Part shown: one piece after another, positions 32,640 through 46,676 of the stretch
Position numbering within the stretch: position 1 is the stretch's first letter
How the letters are laid out: each line of letters opens with the position of its first letter
DNA from: Eleginops maclovinus
Lineage: Eukaryota > Chordata > Actinopteri > Perciformes > Eleginopidae
DNA length: 64,000 bases
Direction: 5' to 3'
Assembly: GCF_036324505.1 (NCBI RefSeq)
Contig: NC_086356.1
Coordinates: 18,018,028 to 18,082,027 of the forward strand
Notes under the pieces: model-generated
The model's database searches: none
What the model was told of the DNA's origin: nothing
The model's input: the letters and a program-made list of their open reading frames with translations, nothing else
Translations under genes and position numbers: made by a program

Positions 32640-33029
32640 ACACTTGAGTAAATACACTGAACAACTGCAAAAACCTAAACTTGCTCTGGATCACTGGAGA
32701 TGTGTAAATAAGCAACTGTTTAATCTCTATGATTTTTTTTACAACAAAATGTTCATGTAGTGTGTGTATTCTGTAGGTTTTTGTGCGTGCACATGATGGG
32801 CTAAGCGTTGGGACATCTCTAAGCGATTGACCAATCACAACAGAGCTGGCAAGCCACCCAATCAGATCAGACTTGGCTCTGGTTTCAGACAGAGGGTGAA
32901 AAGAGGTGCTGCAGCACAGGTAGTATGAGACAAATAAAGAGCTTTTTTGTACATTAAAGTATGGAAACATGTCACAGTAGGGACACTAAATACAAATATG
33001 AACCTGAAAATGAACATAATAGGGCCCCT
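32640..33029. mobile_element. MITE-like repeat with one terminal end
   Basis: The right end reads CATAATAGGGCCCCT, directly followed by TTAA (33030-33033). This resembles the end of the palindromic element at 34006-34728. The subterminal part (ATGAACCTGAAAATGAACATA) looks like a repeat common in fish genomes. The left end was not found, so the start is approximate. Confidence 0.5.
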
Positions 33030-33033
33030 TTAA

Positions 33034-34001
33034 GCAAAACTGCTCTACCATGAATTCATCCTTGACAGTTGGTGTAATATTTCCCATACATGAGGTATGT
33101 GTCCTCCTTACTGGAACGTAAATCAGTGCACACAATTTTATATCTCTCAGCAAGTTATAATATTATTGTCTGGAAATTGATTTGCAAGTCTGACACTCTG
33201 CTACTGTTTCATACATAAATTGTTCAATTATACATCACGAGTGAAATTGGTTGAACAGCACACACGCCACAAGAAAATGAACGCTGAGATGAGTTGACAA
33301 GAAAAGTGACTTAGTATTCAAAGTAGGTCCAAAGGGAAACTTTGCCAAGCAGCTTGCAGTGATTTATGAAGCTGAATATGTGTGATTTGTTCTTGAGAGC
33401 AAAAGCTGCCCTCTCAGTTTAATAGTGATTTGAATGCGTCTCAGGATTCCGACATGAATATTATACCCAAGCGCAGTGGAGTTCAGTTAGACACTATTTC
33501 AAAGCCCATCAAAGCGAGCTTTCGGATTATAGTGATGTATTAGCTTCTTTGAGACATCGCAATGAGTGTTACAACTTCAAAGTGGTGACTGCAAGTTCCA
33601 TTGGTTTAAACACAGGGGTGCTATAACAATAAAATGAAAAAATATCCCTCTGTGTAGAATAGCAGGCTGCCTGAGAATCAGACAAAGTTGGACATCTTCA
33701 ATGTGTTGTATGAGGATAATCTTTTCAACATCCAAAAGAAGCTGTGGCTTTTATCTGAATACTCTTTCATATATATAGACTGTTTTGCCGGTTGCACCTG
33801 CAGGGGGGCGGTTACAATCTCAAAAACACCTGCGTGAGCCTAATGCACCTCTGTGCAGCTTTTATGTGTGTGTGTTTGTTCAAAAATTGGTGGTACAGTG
33901 ATCTTTATATCTATTTTACACAGAGAGTATATATATTACATACAGTATATGCCATATTGTCATGGCATTTCCAACATTGCAATTGTCGATATTTGAAAAT
34001 G
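33034..34001. other. intergenic interval, nothing recognised
   Basis: About 1 kb of AT-rich sequence between two related MITE-like elements. No coding evidence. Confidence 0.6.
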
Positions 34002-34005
34002 TTAA

Positions 34006-34728
34006 AGGTCTCTTATTATGCTAGATTTGAACGATATATTGGAAGGCCATATCCATACAAAACTTGTCTTGTGTTGTCTTGTTTGCTCAAAATACCAAAC
34101 AGATCCCCCATTGTACCATGCCTCATTCCCCTCTATTTCAGCCCTGTTCCTGAAGTGCTGATACTGTGACTGTCGCTTTAAATTTGAGCTGACCTGAAGC
34201 TGGTCACGCCCCTTTTCAGCGTCATGCAGCTGTCTCTCCTCTGTGAGAGTTTTCTACCAGGAGAAGATACTCAACTAAACGCTGCAGTGATTAAACCCCA
34301 TATTATGTTCCAAACCACATCCAGCATTATTTCTGAAACACTTCTCAGAGTTTACCGCTACAACAGAGACATTATATGTATTATATACAACAACTCTAAG
34401 TCCCTCCTGCAGACATCCTGCTGAACACACAGACACACAGAGGTGCTGCGGAGGGCATTCAGCTCACCAACTGTATATGGGGGACGATAGGTTGGGAGGT
34501 GTCACGTGGGCGGGACGTTGCCAGGAATTCAATGTAAAGACAGCCCACATTTCGGTTATTACATCATACTCGAAACAAATCTGGATCAGCTCGTTTGTAC
34601 CCCCGTTTTTAGAGATGTGGGTAAGGAGGAAAAGAGAGAGGGTTGTATTTTCTGACTCCTTACACACCCGGGACACATATTCATGAATAAAAGACAGCAA
34701 AAAGTGCATTTTGCATAATAGGGGACCT
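34006..34728 (+). mobile_element. MITE with inverted ends and TTAA target duplication (copy 1)
   Basis: The 723-bp element starts AGGTCTCTTATTATGC and ends GCATAATAGGGGACCT; the ends are inverted repeats matching at 14 of 16 bases. TTAA flanks both sides (34002-34005 and 34729-34732). It has no transposase, so it is non-autonomous. A TTAA target is typical of piggyBac-like transposition, but the ends do not start with CCC, so the superfamily is open. A second copy lies inverted at about 39945-40633. Confidence 0.75.
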
Positions 34729-35527
34729 TTAAATACATTTTTAACAAAATTGTGGAAATATAATTTAATATATCTGTGTTTGTTATATTTACTCTTCACT
34801 GTTGTGATTAATAACTTATATCTATAATAATCAATTTTAAAAAAGTGTATATTTAAAGTTAAATGTAATTCCTGCATGTGGAAATAAATGTGCAACATGT
34901 CAAAACTGTTTTACAGAGAACTTAAATTACCATTTCCATTAGTAAAAATGTATATTACTAATAGTAAATATGTTCCAATACTTGGTGTGTAATATAACTT
35001 CAATATTATGTTGTAAATTACAACAAAAAAAATCACCAAAAAGAAAGAATATATACATTCCACAGAGAGATGTTGGTGTGAGTGTTATTATTTTGAGGCT
35101 GTTCATGCCTGTTATGGGTGGCAGTGTATTACAAACAGCACCTAATATTTTGCACACCTCTACTGACAAATCAAGTTCAGACAACCTGGTGTTTTCTCTT
35201 TTTGCATCTCTCTGTCTCCCTGCTCTCTCTCTCTTCCTCTGTGTGGGACACGGTTTTCATCTTTTTGTGCAGTATCTGGAGGGTGTCCAGGCAGGGGAAT
35301 TCATCATCCTAACATGGCGTGTATAAGCACTTGTTAAAAACCCCATACTGCATTTTTTTATATTCATCACGGTTGTAATATTTCTGCTTTGCCTGCCTAT
35401 GGCAACTTCTGCAGCCGGTCAAAGAGCATCATTGAAAAGAATGAAATCAGGCATTATCTGGTGGAACTCCCATATGAAAGGGATGGCTATTGAGGAAATA
35501 CTGGTTGTTGCTACAGGAGAGGTCAAA

Positions 35528-35534
<7 letters not shown>

Positions 35535-35603
<69 letters not shown>
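35535..35603. repeat. (CA)n microsatellite
   Basis: A CA tract of about 69 bp. It ends 27 bp before the left target duplication of a Rex3-like insertion. Confidence 0.98.
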
Positions 35604-35604
<1 letters not shown>

Positions 35605-35630
35605 CAAGTCATGAACTAATACTGTGTGAT

Positions 35631-35642
35631 GATTTTGATTTA
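35631..35642. repeat. left target-site duplication of the Rex3-like insertion
   Basis: GATTTTGATTTA, identical to 36072-36083. Confidence 0.8.
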
Positions 35643-36071
35643 GTCATGACCGAATGAACGAGATTGCGGATACAAGCGGCCGAAATGGGATTTCTCAGCA
35701 GGGTGGCTGGCATCTCCTTAGGGATAAGGTGAGAAGTTCAGTCATCTGGGAGGGACTCGGAGTAGAACCGCTGCTCCTTTACGTTGAAAGGAGCCAGTTG
35801 AGGTGGTTCGGGCACCTAGTGAGGATGCCACTTGGGCGCCTCCCTAGGGAGGTGTTCCAGGCACGTCCAGCTGGGAAGAGACCGAGGGGTAGACCTAGGA
35901 CCAGGTGGAGGGATTATATCTCTTCGCTGGCCTGGGAGCGCCTTGGAATCCCCCAGTCAGAGCTGGTTGATGTGGCCAGGGAAAGGAAAGTTTGGGGCTC
36001 TCTGCTGGAGCTGTTACCTCCGCGACCCTGACGAAAAAGCTGGAGAAGATGGATGGATGGATGGATGGATG
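35643..36071 (+). mobile_element. 5'-truncated Rex3/RTE-like LINE with 12-bp target duplication
   Basis: The frame from 35654 to 36031 encodes the C-terminal end of an RTE-type polyprotein, with SQLRWFGHLVRMPLGRLPRE and then GKRPRGRPRTRWRDYISSLA before the PPRP stop region. The 3' end is a (GATG)n run (36047-36071), the tail type known for Rex3. The flanking sequence GATTTTGATTTA occurs on both sides (35631-35642 and 36072-36083), marking target-primed insertion. The frame has no stop over 125 codons, which suggests a fairly recent insertion. Confidence 0.85.
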
Positions 36072-36083
36072 GATTTTGATTTA
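36072..36083. repeat. right target-site duplication of the Rex3-like insertion
   Basis: GATTTTGATTTA directly after the (GATG)n tail. The first G could belong to the tail. Confidence 0.8.
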
Positions 36084-36294
36084 TTTTTTCCATTTTCCAA
36101 TGTACTAAAATAGAGTCCTGTATGTGCATTTGTGTAATGCCAAAAAATCTCAGTCTAAACGCATTATTTCTGCACGGTACCACACATTTATATGTTCATA
36201 TATTATGAACATGTGGACTGAGATTGCTCTCACTACATATAATTTATTGTACACCGCATACATGTTAACACTTATTCCAAACCACACACACTGA

Positions 36295-36449
<155 letters not shown>

Positions 36450-38529
36450 TGCATCAAAAGGCAGCAGCCTTCCTATCTAAATGTAATTTCATTTGACTTG
36501 TTTATCGCTGTTGTACCACACACACACAGAGACACACCTATATGTATTAAAAATTAAATGAGTTTGCCGGGCTCTATGGATGATAATGACGCTGTCTCAC
36601 TGTTTGCTTTGTCGACGGCCCTCAGGCAATGCAGTCCCCTGGCTTTGTGCGCGTGCCATTAAAGCCAAGTAAATGTCATCTAGTGGGATGAAACACCCAG
36701 GAATCCAAACAGCTGCCTCGCTGTGCATTTGTTTTATAAATGCATTAAAGGTATAAATTGTGAATCATATCAAGAAGTGATAGGTTCAATGGGTTCTCTG
36801 ATACAACATCAAGCGCAGAACTGACCATATTGTCTGCACTTTGAAGCAACATTAGATCAAATATTCATAAATGGTATGCACTTTAATGATATCATACCAA
36901 AAATCTGTATTTTCTTTGTCTAGACATTAAGTAAAGTATGATATATGAACAAACTATGGCTGTTATGCTTTTTGGACTGCCTTTTTCAATCCTCAATTAT
37001 TCAATAATCTAATGTGAATGGCATAAATCACCACAGTCAGCACACACAGAATGGGCGGTTATTATTGTGATAGGTCACCCAAAGATAAACATTATCATTT
37101 TGAAATATAATCGACTAAAATAGCATTTCATAGATCTACTATTATCCCATACTCCATCAAGTTAAAACACTTATATGTTAATACATTGCTACATTTAATC
37201 AAGCAAAATGTCAATTTCGCAATTTCATTGATTTCATTTGATCCAGTCAGGAGCGCCTCATTCAGGGTTGTATCGAAAGCCTTTTGAAAGGAATGGCTGC
37301 GTCCTTGTTAGCCAGTCCGTCATGCAGCCCCACAGATTAATGTTGATCACATGTGTCCAAAGAACCATGATCAGTTTGGAGGGTAAAATCAATAGCAGCT
37401 GCAGTCGCACAGCTCTGCCTCCCTAAATATTGGACCCTGCAGGGGAATAGATCGATGACCACACCACAGGCAGGTGCATGATCCAATTACACCTGCGTGG
37501 CAGCGAGCATCCATCTTGCTAGTTGGCATGCATGCAGAAGCATTAACCCTTTCATGAAATATCACACTGATGTAGCAAAAGAAATAGAGAGACCTCAGTG
37601 TAGGACACAATCAGTTTCAACACCCCTCCCCCATTCCTGTAGGCAACCACAGTCAGGCGGCTGCTCTCCACACATTTACAAAGATGTGAGCAGGCAAACG
37701 AGCCGTGGCTACATGGTAAATCAGTACACAGTACGGGAATCCTTTTATCTGCAGTATGTATGCCAGAGCATTATTGAGCTTGTACATGTTAATGTCATTG
37801 TGCAATTCTACATTTGCTGTTGTTGATAGGATGCAATTGGGATTTAATACATATGTAAAATTCAGAGGAGCAGTAGAGATTTCCAGCAGCATTTGTTCTC
37901 ATTAAATCCTATATTTTTTTTAGCAAAATGGGAGATGTTGTTGAGTTTTGATTGATTTGTTCCATTTTCTTGCACTCCCATCTCATATTCTAAACAATTA
38001 TTCAGCAGGCGCTCAGTGATTATCTGAATCAGTTGATTACACAATGCTTTCTCAGTTAGTGCTACTTGTTTGTAAAAAAAAAGAAGGAATAAATCAAAAA
38101 GTATTAATTCAGCATTAATGCGGCATGCCCGCAGATACACTCTCATCCAGCCCAAGGCGTAAAATGGTTAAGATTGCTCAATAAAGTTGCTGCCACGCTA
38201 TCATTTCAAGAGTCTGCACAGTGAACAGTGTAAATCAACATAACCCTGCATAGCTGCCTTCTGACAATACTTTTTTCCCCCCTTTTTACAGGAGGAAGCT
38301 GTAAGTCTTTTACTGACATCTTCATATATCAGCGCTGTCTGAGAACAGAGTGGCTGCCTGAGCCAGATTTGTGTTGACAGATCTATATCATGTAAGAAGG
38401 CACTGATGTGCAGCTAGCAGGGAACAGATAGATGTTTTAATATCTTTCGCTCCAAGTGGACACTGAATCAATTATTTATATTTTTCTCTTCTTGTGAAAA
38501 AAACCCACAATATTATCTTTTGCATGTGA
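36450..38529. other. intergenic interval, nothing recognised
   Basis: Two kilobases of AT-rich sequence without a recognised gene or repeat end. Confidence 0.65.
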
Positions 38530-38815
38530 TTATGGCATTACATTACATTTGGCTTTTATCCTTACAATAAGTGCAAAAAAACATAGAGAATCAAACTCCG
38601 AACAACAAGGAAAGTGCCGATATATTCACTTCAAGCAAGTCATATCATTGTAAGTGCTGGTGAATTTGTTACAAGGCCTAAGCTAAGTTATTAAAGTTTT
38701 TCTTTGTAATTGCCAATATGCAATCGAAACAGTTGCATTTTCGGTTTTTGACAGAAGAATCTGCAGTTTTCGCTGTCCTGATGACAACGGGGAGCTCACT
38801 CCACTATTCAGGGGC
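38530..38815. repeat. probable dispersed repeat adjoining the L2-like fragment
   Basis: Contains CATTACATTTGGCTTTTATCC, TTACAATAAGTGCA and later TGTCCTGATGACAACGGGGA, blocks I associate with a repeat frequent in fish genomes. The class is not assigned. Confidence 0.4.
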
Positions 38816-38819
38816 CATA

Positions 38820-39400
38820 TAGCCCCTTTCAACACAAGGCTATTCAAAGTGCTTTACAAAAATGAAAGACATTAAGAGCACAGTACCAGAGTCTTGAAGC
38901 GTATTCTGGCAACCAGTGAAGGGAGCGAAGGAGAGGTGAAGTGTGGCAGAAGTTGGCGAGGTGGAAAACTAGTTGGGCTGCAGCATTCTGAATTAGCTGT
39001 AGTGGTCGGATGGCTTTGGCAGGTAGACCAGCAAGGAGGGAGTTGCAGTCGAGGCGTAAGATGACCAGAGCCTGGACCAGGACCTGCGTTGCCTCCTAGG
39101 ACAGCAGGGGAGGTATCCTCCTGATGTTGTACAGAGTGTATCTACAGGATTGGGTTGTAGCAGCGATGTTAGAAGTAAAGGTCAGTTTAAGGTCCCCCCC
39201 CCAGGTTTCTTGCAGTCTGAGTCGGTGAAACAACAGAGGTGCCAATGTTGATGGAAAGATCAGTGATGGTAGAGTCCTCACTTGGGATGAAAAGCAGTTC
39301 AGTCTTGTTTAGGTTGAGCAGGAGGTGGTGTGCATTCATTTGATATGTATGAAAACAAGGCAGAGCAGAATTTCGATTTGACAATTTTGACAACCCAACC
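38820..39400 (-). mobile_element. L2/Rex1-like LINE fragment (end of the reverse transcriptase ORF)
   Basis: On the minus strand, pieces in several frames give LNLNKTELLFIPSEDSTITD, TARNLG, RYTLYNIRRIPPLLS, VQALVILRLDCNSLLAGLPA, IRPLQLIQNAAAQLVF and LRSLHWLP. These are, in order, the blocks downstream of the reverse transcriptase core of L2/CR1-group LINEs. The order and the AAGCACTTTGAATAGC-like 3' end set the orientation. Stops and frameshifts break it, so it is a dead fragment without the catalytic core. Confidence 0.75.
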
Positions 39401-39944
39401 CTAACTTGATATCCAAATCATGTAGTAAACTGCACCAACACTTCTCTGAATGAATCACTCCAGCAGACACTCAGCGTCTGCAAAAAAGGCAGAGGAGGCA
39501 AAGTGTCAGTGTGATGATGAGCAGGCCGGGCACTTTGGACTGCTCATTTTGAAACTGAATTTCTAATATCATTTGAATACATGTTTGAAAGCTTCATCAG
39601 TTTTCTTTCTGTGTTTGATTTGGTTGCAATGGTAAAAGAAAAGATATTGTGTTTGCAAATGAAATCGAACCCTAATGTAAAACAGAATTCCATCTGAACA
39701 TCATTAGATGTGAGTTCCCCTCTTTTATTCTAGACGTAGCCAGGCAGCGAATATGAATGAGTAATTTGCATCACATTGGGCATCATTAGCAGCCCTTACG
39801 GATCTTTAGTCTGTGAGTGTTGCCCTTTTTTATGATGAGACAAATACTGCCTTTTCTTTCAAGATCTGCGGGCAGCAAAAGATTCAATAACTTCCAGGAC
39901 AAATAAGATGGCTTTTCTCAAGATTGTGTCATTCAAGATGTTAC

Positions 39945-40633
39945 AGGTCCCCTATTATGCAAAATGCACTTTTTGCTGTCTTCTATACATAAATATGGGT
40001 CCCCGGTGTTTAAGGAGACTCAAAAAGTGTCAGAAAATACAACCCTCTCTCTTTTCCTCCTTACCCACATCTCTAAAAACGGGGGTACAAACGAGCTGAT
40101 CCAGATTTGCTTCGAGTATGATGTAATAACCGAAATGTGGGCTGGATTTACATTGAACTCCTGGCAACGTCCCCCCCACATGACACCTCCCAACCTATCG
40201 CCCCCCATATACAGTCAGCGAGCTGAATCCCCTCCACAGCACCTCTGTGTATTCAGCAGGATGTATGCAGGAGGGACTTAGAGTTGTTGTATATATAATA
40301 CATATAATGTCTCTGTTGTAGCGGTAAACACTGAGAAGTGTTTCAGAAATCATGCTTGATGTTGTTTGGAACATAATATGGGGTTTAATCACGGCAGCAT
40401 TTAGCTGAGTATCTTCTCCCAGTAAAAAACTCTCACAGATAGAGAGCAACATGAATCTTCAAAGGGGCGTGGCCAGCTTCAGCTCAGCACAAATTTAAAG
40501 CGACAGTCACAGAATCAGCACTTCAGGAACAGGCTGAAATAGAGGGGGATGAGGCATGCTACAAAATAATAATATGTTTTTTATGGATATTGCCCTACAA
40601 TATATTGTTCAAATATAACATAATAGGAGACGA
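39945..40633 (-). mobile_element. MITE copy 2, inverted relative to copy 1
   Basis: This segment is the reverse complement of 34006-34728 over nearly its whole length, with scattered substitutions. Shared blocks include CGGGGGTACAAACGAGCTGA and AACATAATATGGGGTTTAAT. The left end, AGGTCCCCTATTATGC, is intact; the right end, ACATAATAGGAGAC, is degraded. TTAC replaces TTAA on the left. No coding capacity. Confidence 0.75.
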
Positions 40634-42566
40634 AGGAGATGAACATTGAGTAACGAAATGAAAAGTTTAAGTAAAAATAGATTATAGATAGGTTCAAGTG
40701 ACACCGATTGCCTGTATTCACCCAAAGCCCAACCTCTCTTAGCTCGTGTTGCTACACTTGTAAAGCTTTCCACTCTGAAATTGCACAATTAGTCTACAAT
40801 AGCCCTCTTAATTTTTACAATTATAGTCTCTTAGCTAATTTGCAAGCTAGTGGTTAGCAGGGGGTGTCCTCCAACAGGAAGAGGTAAAGGAAATTGAACA
40901 TCCTGTCTGCTTTATCGTCACTAGCTAAATTATTCAGTTGTTGAGATTAACACCCAGGCTGATTACATTTTTTTTAGTGTTTGTTGGGCTATTGTTTTTA
41001 GTTCATCCCATTCCTATGGATAATAACCCTTTACTTTTGCCTGTCTAGCATGCAGAATGATAACAACATATTTAATGCATTGATCACTTTTACTTTAGCC
41101 ATAGACAAACAAAATAAAATGAATAGATAGGAAAAAGAAATGGCCGGCACACTTTCTAACTTTCGACATTTTGATTTGACATTGATTGGCCTTGCCTGCT
41201 TGGTAGCCCTCACACCCTGGTTGGTTGCTGTACCTTTCTCGGGTTTGCCACCACTAAGATGGCAGTGTGAGACTTGATATTATTGTGTTGTTACCACGAA
41301 AACGGCAGATTGAAGCCAAAAAAGGCCAGTGTGCCTCATTTGTCTCAGAAATCAGGAGAAAGTAAACATAAAATCATTGTTTGATTGTGTTTCTTTATGT
41401 GGAATAGCAAATAAATTGTGAAGAAAGTCAAAGTTGGACACTCCTGCTGACCCTGCTGTAGTTATTTAGATTCAGCTGTGATTGCACAACAACTGTTTCA
41501 GGGAGGTGTTTTGCAATAATCATTTATATGCATCATGCAGACAAAGATATGCATATTAAAAACACACAAATTAAAGTATGTGTCCAAACAAATATTCAAC
41601 ATGCCTCCCAGTCTTCACCCTATTTTACAACACTTATCCCATCACAGACAGATCAAACATGTTCTTAAGCCAGACAACGGGGCGCTGGGTGAGGGGGGGG
41701 GTGGGGGGAGAAGGTGAGTTCTGCCTGGAGTCCTCTCTGCCTCGAGGTAACTTGAGCTTTTGCTCTCCTGTAGATGATGCAGCTTTCATCCAAGTCGTTT
41801 GGTGAGCTACGTTTCCCCAGGCTGCCTTCATTAAGCCCCATTGTCTGCTAATGCTGCTCTCAGCTGGCTAATACAGGCACATTACACTAAGGGCTTGATA
41901 TAACTGGGATCTAGAAGGTACTAAAAACCTGGAGGAGCTTTCTCTTCCAATGGGGGTACATTTTTGTTGTCCTGACATTGCACTTGTTACTTGTTACTCT
42001 CTGGGCCTCTCTGGCTCTATGCTGAATCCATCAGCAGGAAAACATAATAAACAATTGGCCAGGATACGGGGAAAGAGATCAACAGTGATGATACGAAAGA
42101 ACCCATTCTGGTTTATTGGATAAGGTCTTAAGTGCACCCCTTTCCTGCCAGATTTTTACCTTTAGACATCTCTGATCAGTGTTTCCTGTTACAGTTCATG
42201 AGTCATAAAAGTCACTGGCAAGGCTTTTACTGCACAGCATGCTGAGCCAATTAGAGATCACTCTCTTCATTGCTCAATAAAACTTTTATAACTCTTGACA
42301 CTGGGCGTCAGCCAGGGTTTGAGGAAGGATTTTGTCCAGAGGTAAACGTGCTTCATTTGGTCCCGTGGAGAGAATGGATACATTATTCTCAAACAGAGAG
42401 AGATGCTAAAGTAACACTTCAAAAGCCTCTCTGAGACCATTTGCTATCCTCTGTCTATTCACTGGGATCAGCAAAGTACCTTCACTATATCTTGTGAAGT
42501 GAACTTGTGAAAGTAGCTTCTTTTTGTAGTGCTTTTCCAGGTCACGAAAATAAAAATGTGGTGTAA
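40634..42566. other. intergenic interval, nothing recognised
   Basis: AT-rich sequence with a G-rich run near 41690-41710. No gene recognised. Confidence 0.65.
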
Positions 42567-42730
42567 GGTTAAGGTCAGTTTATCTATGTAGCACATTTCA
42601 GACAAAAAAGGCAAATCAAAGTGCTTTATATAGATAGTAATATGTTAAAATGTGACATTGTAAATATTCATAATGCTGAAGGAAGTGCAAGAAAAGCAGC
42701 ATTAAAGAGCAAGGTTTTCAGCCTTGATTG
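42567..42730 (+). repeat. probable dispersed repeat fragment
   Basis: AAGGTCAGTTTATCTATGTA, GCACATTTCAGAC and CAAATCAAAGTGCTTTATAT resemble a widespread fish repeat whose consensus has the same blocks. Class not assigned. Confidence 0.4.

Positions 42731-44701
<1,971 letters not shown>

Positions 44702-44788
<87 letters not shown>
44702..44788. repeat. (TG)n microsatellite
   Basis: A pure TG tract of about 87 bp. Confidence 0.99.
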
Positions 44789-44789
<1 letters not shown>

Positions 44790-46674
44790 CCGCCTCTCCC
44801 TCTCTTTCTCGGTGCATGTTTGTGCCATCGTGCTGCAATTCTGCCATCTGTCCTAGCTGAGAATCAGGTGCTGAATGCTTTGTGACTTGGCTTCCAGCTA
44901 ATTCCTTGTTCCCCATCCTCATTTCCTCTCTGAGGCTAGTTTATGCCTCAATGAGCCCAATTGAAATTACAAGGACACTGGCACTAAGCTCTACAGGCCC
45001 AATTTGCATCCTGAAAGTTCCAATGTCACTACTGAACCAAAACTACAATCTTTTTCCATTTTCTTCTCTTTCCTTCAGAAAGAGACAACCAATTAAGGCA
45101 CAAGTAATTCATGTAAGGTGGTGCTAATTGAGGACCTGAACAGCTGTTCTGCTAATGACTAATTAACACAATAATATCAGTATTAAGCTGAAATCGTAAA
45201 ACTGCTTGCTTGAGCATTTTGATGCCAAATATGCAGTATTTTTCCCTTTTGTGTCCTAGCCAATCCTACACAGGACACTTTCAGTGTTATCGCAGCACAA
45301 CATCATTAATAATGCACGGACTGAGAGAACCATGTGGGCCGCAAAACAAAATCTATTTTCACGTCAAAGCAAATACACTGATTTGTCTTTTATTTACAGC
45401 AGAAAAAGGCAAACCACAAAGCCAATATAAGCCTCCGTCATTTAGTTTGCGTACTGCAGCGGCTCTCGAGATGATAAATAACCCAAACTTAAACTCTCCG
45501 CAGATGAAATGCACAGAGAATACAGATACTGACAACAATATGAATGTCTTGTGTTTTTTACAATCATATCTTCAATGCAGATCCATCGTTCTGGCAGTGA
45601 ATCACACCCACACACAGAACGTTGCTCAGTTACTTACTGCCACCTACATATGAGACCCTGCTGGAGTTTATGGCTCCTGCAGCCGGTTTTCGTGTTGCAC
45701 AGCAGCTCAGCTCTTTTCAATGCTCTCTGTAATGAGTGATACTCCACCTCTCTCCACTGATCTATCGTTATATATGACATCACCCAGCCCACTCCCATTC
45801 CCCCCAGATCCAATTTCCTTCCTATGTAACCCCAGGGTATCTGACAGCCGTGCAAGCAACACCCATAGTCCTGTGCAAATCATTCCGCCCCCTCCGCCGT
45901 GCCATTGACTTTGGCGTTAATGAGTAAATGCCTGCACATTGCATCAGGTGCTGTGGACATTATCGAGGAGAAATAGTAATTTAAAGAAATGGAGAAAGGA
46001 TGGAAAGGAATATAAGGGAGAAATTAAACGACACACACACAGGTCATACACACGTGTAGACTGTAATACATACATGTCCACATACAGACAGTATCAAACT
46101 AATATATTGTAAAACTAACGTGAGCACAAAAGAAGTAGCCTTTTTACTTTATATTTTTTAATATACCAATTCAACCACTATGCACATATGGTACATCCCC
46201 ACATCTCAAAGGTTTAAATTGATTTACATACATTAATAGAAAATAAAGACTGAAAATAAAAAGGATATCCAGTTTATGAATATCATATCATTTCGCTCTC
46301 TATCAGGGAACTTAATTTATTTTAATCAAGGATTAAAGCTTAACATATTAACGATTGGTGACAAAATTTCATTTGATTTTTCACAACGATTATTACTATA
46401 TCGCAGTTTCTCTGAAGGCAGCATAGATAGCACTTCTCTAATCCTATGTTAAAATGAGAGAGCTTTATTAGATTTGCATTGAAGAAGAAGAAGATTGAAT
46501 CCGCGGGCAATTAATGAAGCAAAAGCTATTGCATTTGCCAGAAATAAAGAAACCATTATCCCAAAGATGGCAATGCGTGAGTAGGGCACTAATTGTTTTC
46601 TGCACATTTTGAAGTTATCCAATACTATACAAGGTTATAGCAAGCTGCACTCTCTTGACTGATTTTGTCACACC
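44789..46674. other. intergenic interval, nothing recognised
   Basis: Open frames here, up to 147 codons at 45210-45653, show no domain and no splice-bounded exon pattern. Confidence 0.6.
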
Positions 46675-46676
46675 TA
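46675..46676. repeat. TA target duplication, left side of the Tc1-like element
   Basis: TA immediately outside the terminal inverted repeat; matches 48058-48059. Confidence 0.75.

Noticed and set aside
45210..45653. 147-codon plus-strand open frame
   Set aside because: No recognisable domain and no evidence beyond length.
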